A DNA stretch of 64,000 nucleotides, taken from NCBI RefSeq assembly GCF_005503365.1, contig NZ_SCML01000032.1, positions 1 to 64,000 of the forward strand, given 5' to 3'. The notes beneath the pieces were generated by a model that was given only the letters and a program-made list of their open reading frames with translations, made no database searches and had not been told where the DNA came from. Source of the stretch: Hydrogenophaga sp. 2FB. GTDB taxonomy: Bacteria; Pseudomonadota; Gammaproteobacteria; Burkholderiales; Burkholderiaceae_C. Of the stretch, positions 58,206-64,000 are shown one piece after another (position 1 is the first letter of the stretch; each line of letters begins with the position of its first letter). The position numbers were made by a program, and so were the translations under genes.

Positions 58206-59285
58206 TCAATCTCCATCGGCGTCGGAGAAGCCCAGGGGCACGTCCAGCGCGGCGGCGACCTCGTTCTGGAACAGCACGGTCACGGCCTTCATCGACTTCG
58301 TCAGCGCCAGCAATTCGCGTTCGCTCGAGCGCGGCGTGAGCTTCTCCATGCCGGCATTCACCTGGTCCAGCGCCTGGCCCCATTTCTGTGCCAGCGCCAG
58401 TTGCCCCCGTCCCATGAGCAAGGCTTCCATCGGCACCAGCGCCTGGCCCGCGGCGGGCGGCTGCGCGCCGGCCGGCAGGCGGCCTTGCGTGCGCAGGCTC
58501 TGCCATTGCGCGCGCCAGTCGCGCAGGTTGCTGTCGCGGTCCAGTCTTGCGTAAGGCACTGGCGTGCCCTTGGCCGCGTTGCCTGTGGTCTGATGGCTGG
58601 TGATCGGTTTTTCGATGTGCGCCCAACGCAGCCGCTCCAGACCGGCGAGCCATTGGTTGACCCACTCCGCGAGCGAGGCGGTGGTGACCTCGGGTTCGTC
58701 TTCCCACTCCTTCGTCGCCCACTGGCCCAGCTCGTTCTGCAGCTCGCGCGCTTCGGCGGCGATGCCCTGTGCGATCAGCCCGCCGTAGCGGCACGCTTCG
58801 GGCGAAGGCGCCTTTCTGGACCATTGCTGCAGCAGCAACTCCAGCGCCGGAAATCCTTTGGCCGGCGTGCCCACGCGGTCCATATCGGCCAGCGTGGCGG
58901 GGGCTTTGTCCATCGAGCGGCGCAGCAGGTCCGGGCGCGTGGGCCAGAAGTCGATCTGGCGTTGCGAGCGCCGCGTTACCAGCGGGCCGACCGCGGGGGT
59001 GGAGAGGGTTTCCCAACTCACCAGCGTGCTCTGCCATTGCGTTTGCAGCGCGGGCAGCGTGGCTTGTCCCTGGCAGTACTGTTGGGCGGTGCCCACGAGG
59101 CGGTCGGCCTCGCTCTGGAACGCCTTGGCCAGCGGGGGCAGGTGGTGCGTGTACAGGCCTTGCAGGGCCTGCTCGGCCGAGTAGTACGGCGCGGCGACGA
59201 TGGGTGCCGCCACGGTTTGTGCGGAGGCGATGCCGCTGGCGGTCAGGGCCCATGCGAGGGCGCAACGGGTCAGGGTGAGGTTCAT
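58206..59285 (-). CDS. Imelysin-family protein (second copy, atypical motif)
   Basis: 359 residues with a signal peptide ending ASGIASAQ and a helical imelysin/EfeO M75-like fold: YSAEQALQGLYTHHLPPLAK, WQSTLVSWETLSTPAVGPL, RRSQRQIDFWPTRPD. The family GxHxxE site appears as GFPALELLL, with Pro in place of His. It overlaps the di-heme gene by four bases (ATGA) and abuts the DUF1513 gene. A periplasmic iron-uptake role is inferred. Confidence 0.88.
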   Translation of the reverse strand: MNLTLTRCALAWALTASGIASAQTVAAPIVAAPYYSAEQALQGLYTHHLPPLAKAFQSEADRLVGTAQQYCQGQATLPALQTQWQSTLVSWETLSTPAVGPLVTRRSQRQIDFWPTRPDLLRRSMDKAPATLADMDRVGTPAKGFPALELLLQQWSRKAPSPEACRYGGLIAQGIAAEARELQNELGQWATKEWEDEPEVTTASLAEWVNQWLAGLERLRWAHIEKPITSHQTTGNAAKGTPVPYARLDRDSNLRDWRAQWQSLRTQGRLPAGAQPPAAGQALVPMEALLMGRGQLALAQKWGQALDQVNAGMEKLTPRSSERELLALTKSMKAVTVLFQNEVAAALDVPLGFSDADGD

Positions 59286-60775
59286 AGCGTTTCCACAAAA
59301 AGCACCAGCGCCTGTCGGTCGCGGCGGTTCATCTTGAGCACCTGCTCCTTGGCGGCCTGGGCTTCGCCACCATGCCAGAGGATGGCTTCGAGCACGCCGT
59401 TGGCGCGGCCGTCGTGCATCAGGCGGGTGTGGCCGTTGACGTCCTTGATCAGGCCGATGCCCCACAGCGGTGGTGTTTTCCACTGGGTGCCATTGGCGAG
59501 AAAGTCGGGGCGGCCATCGGCCAGGTCGGGGCCCATGTCGTGCAGCAGCAGGTCGGTGTAGGGCCAGATGCGCTGGCCTTTGAGCGCCGGGCTGGTGAGC
59601 TTGGGGAACGGGCCCTCGGCGGTCACGTAGCTCGGGCGGTGGCAGGCCGCGCACTGGGCCTGCGCAAACAGCGCCTGGCCGCGCAGCACCTGCGGGTTGT
59701 TCACGTTGCGGCGCGCGGCAGGGGCCAGCGTGGCCTGGTAGAAGATCACCTGGCCCAGGGTGTCGTCGTCGATCTCGGGTTGCTGCGCGACCGCTTTGGA
59801 CGCGGGCACGATGCCCTGGCTGCCGTTGGTCTTGCCGCCACCGTGCGGCGCGGCCAGGCAGTCCTTCTGCGTCGGCGTGCAGGTCTCCAGCGGGTGCACG
59901 CTCGAGGTGATGCCCATGTCGCCATGAAAGGCGCCCGCCGTCTGGTGGGCGAGGGTGGCCACGTTGGCTTTCCAGCCGAAGCGGCCCACGCGCTCTTCCT
60001 GCGCGAACACGTCCCACACGCGGTTGGGCTGGCCTTTGACGGGGCCGGGCGCGGCCGCCTGATCGCGCGCATTGCGCAGGATCTCGGCTTCGGGGATCGC
60101 TTCGATCAGGCCCGCACCGGCGAGCTGTGGCGCAATGCGCGGGCTCACCATCAAGCCCGGCGCGAACGGGCCGTAGGCGAGGTCGGTCAGCTTGTAGAGC
60201 GGTTGCTGCAGCGTGTACCGCGTGCCATCGGCGAACCGACCGTGGAGGGGTTTCTGGCGGATCTCCACGCGGCCTTCGGGCTTCACGCCCTGAATGCCCG
60301 CGTTGTTGAACTGGTCGCCGTACACCGGGTCGGGCCGCACGCCGGCCTTGGGGTCGGGCGTGCCCGCGACCGACAGGCGCATCAGCAGCGCCACGGTGCC
60401 TTCGGGCTCGGGGCCGAGCGTGTTCTTCCACGCCGGCGGTTCGCCGCGGCCGTCCAGCACGTGGCAGCCGGCGCACGAACGCGCGATGAAGTGCGGCCCC
60501 AGGCCGTCGCGCGCGGTGGTCGAAGCCGGTGCCTCGACCCAGTTGCGTTTGAAGAACGAATTGCCGATCACGAAGCGCGTGCGCCCCGGATCGTCCAGGT
60601 TGGCCAGGGGAAAGGAGAAGGCGTTTTTGCCGGTGGCGTAGACCGTGGTGGCGCCACCGGTTTTCTCACCCAGCGGATCGGGTGCTTCGTCGGCGTGCAG
60701 CCACCACGCGCCGCCGCAACCGGCGGTAAGCAACGCGGCAGCGACCAGCCGCCGCGCGGCGGTGAAAGGCTTCAT
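59282..60775 (-). CDS. Di-heme oxidoreductase (DUF1111, thiol oxidoreductase-like)
   Basis: 497 residues with an N-terminal signal/anchor and two CxxCH heme c sites: C101-A-G-C-H105 (ARSCAGCHVLDGRGEPPAW) and a second near residue 370 (AQCAACHRPS). GNSFFKRNWVEAPASTTARDGLGPHF and HDMGPDLADG are family features. It is periplasmic and may oxidise ferrous iron or a related donor for the neighbouring imelysins; this is inference. Operon order imelysin, di-heme, imelysin, DUF1513. Confidence 0.88.
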   Translation of the reverse strand: MKPFTAARRLVAAALLTAGCGGAWWLHADEAPDPLGEKTGGATTVYATGKNAFSFPLANLDDPGRTRFVIGNSFFKRNWVEAPASTTARDGLGPHFIARSCAGCHVLDGRGEPPAWKNTLGPEPEGTVALLMRLSVAGTPDPKAGVRPDPVYGDQFNNAGIQGVKPEGRVEIRQKPLHGRFADGTRYTLQQPLYKLTDLAYGPFAPGLMVSPRIAPQLAGAGLIEAIPEAEILRNARDQAAAPGPVKGQPNRVWDVFAQEERVGRFGWKANVATLAHQTAGAFHGDMGITSSVHPLETCTPTQKDCLAAPHGGGKTNGSQGIVPASKAVAQQPEIDDDTLGQVIFYQATLAPAARRNVNNPQVLRGQALFAQAQCAACHRPSYVTAEGPFPKLTSPALKGQRIWPYTDLLLHDMGPDLADGRPDFLANGTQWKTPPLWGIGLIKDVNGHTRLMHDGRANGVLEAILWHGGEAQAAKEQVLKMNRRDRQALVLFVETL

Positions 60776-60785
60776 GGTCGTGGGT

Positions 60786-61970
60786 TCAGGGTTCCACCAG
60801 GGTCAACTTGGCGATGCCCACCGCGCTGGCCGATTCCACCAGCAGCTTGGACTGCGCGACCAGGCTGGCGACGGTTTTCTCCACCGCAGGGCGGCCGGCC
60901 GCGCCTTTCGCCAGCGCGCGGTCGAACGGTGCGGGAATGGCTTCGGCCCCCGCCACCGACGCCGCGATTTGCGTGGTGGTCTTCTCGGCAAGGTCCGCCT
61001 TCTTCGCGGCGACCAGGTCGCGCACGCCCGGGCCTTGCAGCGTGCTGCCGTCGCGCTTCTTGTACTGGCCCAGCCACACGTTCTGGATGCCGGTGGCGTT
61101 GGTAACGATGTCGCGGTGCGTGTTGTCGGAGAAGCAAGAGTGTTCGTCTTCCTGGTCCTGCGAGTTCAGCGCCACTTCCATGCGCTCGCCCGACAGTTCA
61201 CCGCGCGAGAGCGAGCCCAGGCCGACGATGATCTTGCGCACCGACTCCTTGCCGCCCTTCTCGAAGCGCGCGCGGTAGTTTTTCTGGCTCGGCGCCCAGG
61301 CCTTGACGAGGAAGTTGAGGTCGTCGACCAGCAGCTCCGTGGCCACGGTCAGGAACTGGCGGCGGCGATCGGCGTTGGGCGTCTTGCCGTCGACGTAGTC
61401 TTCGAACGAGCGGTTGCCCGGGCCGGTTTCGCTCAGGTCCTGGCCCCACAGCAGGAACTCGATGGCGTGCCAGCCGGAGCTGATGTTTTCCTCGCCGCCG
61501 CGTTCGTTGAACTTGGCCAGGTTGGTCTTGGTGATCTTGAACTTGGCGTCGTTGATCAGGCCGGCCTTGGGCTTGCCCTGCACGTAGTCCACATAGGCCT
61601 CGTCCAGCGGCCAGGCGTTGATCTGGCCTTCGGGGCCCTTGTCGTCGTCGATCGGGCCGCCGTAGAAGCGGAAGGCCTCGGTCTGGCCATAGAACTCGCG
61701 CGCGCCCAGCCATGCTTTGCGCGCGGCGGCCAGGCCGTCGGCCGAGGGCGCGGCCACGAAGGCCTTGATGGCGGTCTGCATTTCTTGCGCGGCGGCCAGG
61801 GTGTCGCTGTAGTTGGCGTGCACCAGCGCGGCGTAGTGCGTGGCCACGGTGGCGTAGGTGGCCGCTGCGGGTGCGCTGGCGGCAGCGGGCGCGGCGCCCT
61901 GGGCGTGGGCGGGTGCGGACAGCAGGGACAGGGAGGCCGACAGGGCCAGAACGAGCAAGGTGGGTTTCAT
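60786..61970 (-). CDS. Imelysin-family periplasmic protein (first copy)
   Basis: 394 residues. Signal peptide ends PAHAQG. The canonical GxHxxE motif is present as GWHAIEFLLWGQDL near residue 165, with FRFYGGPIDDDKGPEGQINAWPLDEAYVDYV typical of the IcmP-like imelysins. Implicated in iron acquisition rather than proteolysis in most bacteria. It is the first gene of the minus-strand iron cluster, 62 bases below a Fur-like site. Confidence 0.92.
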   Translation of the reverse strand: MKPTLLVLALSASLSLLSAPAHAQGAAPAAASAPAAATYATVATHYAALVHANYSDTLAAAQEMQTAIKAFVAAPSADGLAAARKAWLGAREFYGQTEAFRFYGGPIDDDKGPEGQINAWPLDEAYVDYVQGKPKAGLINDAKFKITKTNLAKFNERGGEENISSGWHAIEFLLWGQDLSETGPGNRSFEDYVDGKTPNADRRRQFLTVATELLVDDLNFLVKAWAPSQKNYRARFEKGGKESVRKIIVGLGSLSRGELSGERMEVALNSQDQEDEHSCFSDNTHRDIVTNATGIQNVWLGQYKKRDGSTLQGPGVRDLVAAKKADLAEKTTTQIAASVAGAEAIPAPFDRALAKGAAGRPAVEKTVASLVAQSKLLVESASAVGIAKLTLVEP

Positions 61971-62031
61971 GGCAGGTAGGACTGGGGAGTGGAGGAATCG
62001 GGGCCGGCTCGGGCCGGCCGGGGTCTCAGTG

Positions 62032-62050
62032 TAAATGAGAATGATTCCCG
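62032..62050 (-). promoter_or_regulatory. Fur-box-like site before the imelysin operon
   Basis: AAATGAGAATGATTCCCG matches the Fur consensus in its left two hexamers and lies 62-80 bases upstream of the imelysin start on the minus strand. It suggests iron-repressed expression together with the heme operon. Confidence 0.65.
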
Positions 62051-62098
62051 ACCACCATTCCAGACCCTCCCGCCGATGGGTCCATCCCCACGCGGCGA

Positions 62099-63505
62099 TC
62101 AGCCGCGCATCAGTGCCTCGATCTCGTCGGCCTTTACCGGCACGTCGCGCGAGATCAGCTCGCAACCGGTCGCGGTGACGATCGCGTCGTCCTCGATGCG
62201 GATGCCGATGTTCCAGAACGTCTCGGGCACGCCTTCGCCGGGGCGCACGTACAGACCGGGCTCGATGGTCAGCACCATGCCGGGCCGCAGCACGCGGCTG
62301 GGCCGGTCCTTGATGGTTTCGCCGCTGAGCGGGTCCTTGCGTTCGCTCACCGTGCCCAGCTCGGACGGTTCCACATAGCTGCCGCAATCGTGCACGTCCA
62401 TGCCCAGCCAGTGGCCGGTGCGGTGCATGTAGAAGGGGAAATAACTGCGGTTGGCGATCACGTCCTGCGCGTTGCCGACCTTGTTCCGGTCGAGCAGGCC
62501 CACATCCAGCAGGCCTTGCGCCAGCACCGCCACCGTGGCTTCGTGCGGGTCGACGAAGCGCGCGCCGGCCCTGGTGGCGGCCACGGCGGCGTCCTGGCTG
62601 GCCAGCACCAGGTCGTACAGCGTGCGCTGCGGGCCGGTGAAAACGCCGTTGGCGGGGAAGGTGCGGGTGATGTCGCTGGCGTAGCCGTCGAGTTCGCAGC
62701 CCGCGTCGATCAGCACCAGCTCGCCACTGCGAATGGGCGCGGCGTCGGCGCGGTAGTGCAGCACGCAGGCATTGGCGCCCGCGGCGACGATGCTGCCGTA
62801 GGCCGGGAATTGCGAGCCGTGCTCGCGGAAGCCGTGCAGCAGCTCGGCGTCCAGGTGGTATTCGCGCACGTCCTGCCCGGCGCGCAGCATGGCCGCGCTG
62901 CGCTGCATGGCGCGGATGTGCGCCTTGGCGCTGATCTGCGCGGCGCGGCGCATGGTGGCCTGCTCGTGCGCGTCTTTCACCAGGCGCATTTCGTCGACGA
63001 TGCCGCACAGGTCGCGCTGCGACTCGGGGCACAGCGCGCCGTAGCGCACGCGGGCGCGCACCGGCTGCAGCCAGCCGTTGATGCGGCTTTCCAGCCCTTC
63101 GTGCGTGGCGAAGGGGTACCACACGGTGTGCCGGTTCTCCAGCAGCCTGGGCAGGCGCTGGTTGAGTTCGGCGACGGAAAACGCCTCGCTCACACCCAGG
63201 GCCTCGGGCGCGGCCTCGGGACCGAGGCGGATGCCGTCCCAGATCTCGCGCTCCAGGTCCTTGGGTTGGCAGAACAGCGTGGTGTGGCCCTCGGCGGTGA
63301 TCACCAGCCAGGCGTTGGGCTCGGTGAAACCGGTGAGGTAGTAGAAGTAGCTGTCGTGCCGGTAGATGAAGTCGCTGTCGCGGTTGCGCGGGCGTTCCAG
63401 CGCGGTGGGCACGATGGCGATGCTGCCGGCGCCCAGCTGGGCGGCCACGCGGGCGCGGCGATCGGCGTAGAGGGAGGTGTGGGTGGTGGCGTCCATGGGC
63501 GCCAT
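62099..63505 (-). CDS. pepP: Xaa-Pro aminopeptidase (aminopeptidase P)
   Basis: 468 residues (465 if the ATG at 63496 is used). Two-metal pita-bread peptidase: LIDAGCELDGYASDITRTFP (two Asp ligands), GHWLGMDVHD (His), MVLTIEPGLYV (Glu) and GIRIEDDAIVTATG (Glu). It removes N-terminal residues preceding proline. It lies after murU in the same orientation, a usual order. Confidence 0.95.
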   Translation of the reverse strand: MAPMDATTHTSLYADRRARVAAQLGAGSIAIVPTALERPRNRDSDFIYRHDSYFYYLTGFTEPNAWLVITAEGHTTLFCQPKDLEREIWDGIRLGPEAAPEALGVSEAFSVAELNQRLPRLLENRHTVWYPFATHEGLESRINGWLQPVRARVRYGALCPESQRDLCGIVDEMRLVKDAHEQATMRRAAQISAKAHIRAMQRSAAMLRAGQDVREYHLDAELLHGFREHGSQFPAYGSIVAAGANACVLHYRADAAPIRSGELVLIDAGCELDGYASDITRTFPANGVFTGPQRTLYDLVLASQDAAVAATRAGARFVDPHEATVAVLAQGLLDVGLLDRNKVGNAQDVIANRSYFPFYMHRTGHWLGMDVHDCGSYVEPSELGTVSERKDPLSGETIKDRPSRVLRPGMVLTIEPGLYVRPGEGVPETFWNIGIRIEDDAIVTATGCELISRDVPVKADEIEALMRG

Positions 63506-63538
63506 TGTGGAGCTTTTGCGCGAGCGTTGCGCGGGGGC

Positions 63539-64000
63539 TTATTGCAGCTCTGCAAGCCGCTCGGGCGTGCCCACGTCCACCCATGGCCCGTTGTAAAGCT
63601 CGGCGCTCACCAGCCCCGCGTCCATGGCGCGGCGCAGCAGCGGTGCCAGCGGCTCGGCCGTGCCTTGCGGGTTGCCCGGGATGATCTCGCACCAGGGCGG
63701 CTCGAACAGCTCGCGCCGGTACAGGCCGATGGTGCTGTAGGTGTGCTTCACGTCCGCCTGGCTCAGCGCCAGACCCGCTGGACTCAAGCCGAAGTCGCCG
63801 CGCGGGTTGTGCGGCGGGTTGGGCACCAGCCAGATGTGGGCGAGCTGGCCGCTGGCCTGGAAGCGCGCCACGCTGTCGGGCGTGAACGCGAACCCGGGCA
63901 CGTACACGTCGCCCGCGAGCACCCAGAACACGTCGCCCAGCAGGGGCAGCGCGCGCGCGATGCCGCCGGCGGTCTCCAGTGCGTAGCCGAAGTCCTGGCC
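63539..64000 (-). CDS. murU: N-acetylmuramate-1-phosphate uridylyltransferase MurU, partial
   Basis: The C-terminal 153 residues are visible and the N-terminus lies beyond the window; the frame is open to the edge (LETAGGIARALPLLGDVFWV), so an internal GTG at 63931 is not the start. LAGDVYV, SPAGLALSQADVKHTYSTIGLYRRELF and AELYNGPWVDVGTPERLAEL match nucleotidyltransferases of the MurU group. It makes UDP-MurNAc from the AmgK product in peptidoglycan recycling. Confidence 0.85.
   Translation of the reverse strand, partial: GQDFGYALETAGGIARALPLLGDVFWVLAGDVYVPGFAFTPDSVARFQASGQLAHIWLVPNPPHNPRGDFGLSPAGLALSQADVKHTYSTIGLYRRELFEPPWCEIIPGNPQGTAEPLAPLLRRAMDAGLVSAELYNGPWVDVGTPERLAELQ

Noticed and set aside
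63539..63931. GTG at 63931 as start of a short nucleotidyltransferase
   Set aside because: Family-like sequence continues upstream in frame to the window edge, so the gene is simply cut by the window.

Overview
The window looks like chromosomal DNA of a high-GC betaproteobacterium of the order Burkholderiales, most likely family Comamonadaceae (Hydrogenophaga-like). Evidence: the dnaA-dnaN-gyrB / rpmH-rnpA-yidD-yidC-mnmE replication-origin layout, split pntAA-pntAB-pntB, metX-metW, divergent amgK / lptD-surA-rsmA, a Gram-negative porin of the betaproteobacterial type, and a Bordetella/Comamonadaceae-style heme operon. Genus assignment is inference. No rRNA, tRNA or CRISPR array was seen.

Layout. 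1-4.3 kb: a quinone-reductase-like dehydrogenase and a TauD-type dioxygenase, a truncated LysR regulator, a decayed IS481-type transposase in a patch of strong inverted repeats, then a porin. 4.3-7.2 kb: proton-translocating transhydrogenase (pnt). 7.2-11.9 kb: a small accessory island with an IS630-type remnant, two gene fragments, about 600 bases with nothing recognisable, and a 1025-residue, visibly less GC-rich gene joining an N-terminal metallophosphoesterase to a STAND-like NTPase. That gene is the best candidate for a little-described, probably anti-phage, system; its P-loop lacks the usual lysine. 11.9-21.7 kb: gyrB, dnaN and dnaA on the minus strand, an oriC-like intergenic region, then rpmH, rnpA, yidD, yidC and mnmE on the plus strand.

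21.8-31.6 kb: an orphan cyclic-nucleotide-binding protein, a hypothetical gene, apt, a KefB-type antiporter, then kdsD-kdsC-lptC (Kdo and LPS transport) with a dehydrogenase, an RRM protein, and metX-metW behind what reads as a SAM-II riboswitch followed by an intrinsic terminator. 31.7-37.4 kb: cheW and three chemoreceptors, two of which share a nearly identical 0.6-kb signalling segment. 37.4-48.9 kb: an Asp/Glu racemase-like gene, rsmE, amgK, lptD-surA-rsmA, a barstar / secreted guanyl-RNase pair, malic enzyme, and bfd.

48.9-62.1 kb is an iron region. Bacterioferritin diverges from a heme-uptake operon (TonB receptor, small protein, hmuS, VOC protein, hmuT, hmuU, hmuV, a Cys-rich hypothetical) whose promoter contains a Fur-type palindrome between -35 and -10. 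It converges with a second, oppositely oriented set (imelysin, di-heme oxidoreductase, imelysin, DUF1513) preceded by another Fur-like site. The last 2 kb hold pepP and the 3' part of murU, the partner of amgK. All functional statements rest on motif recognition by eye; no searches were run.
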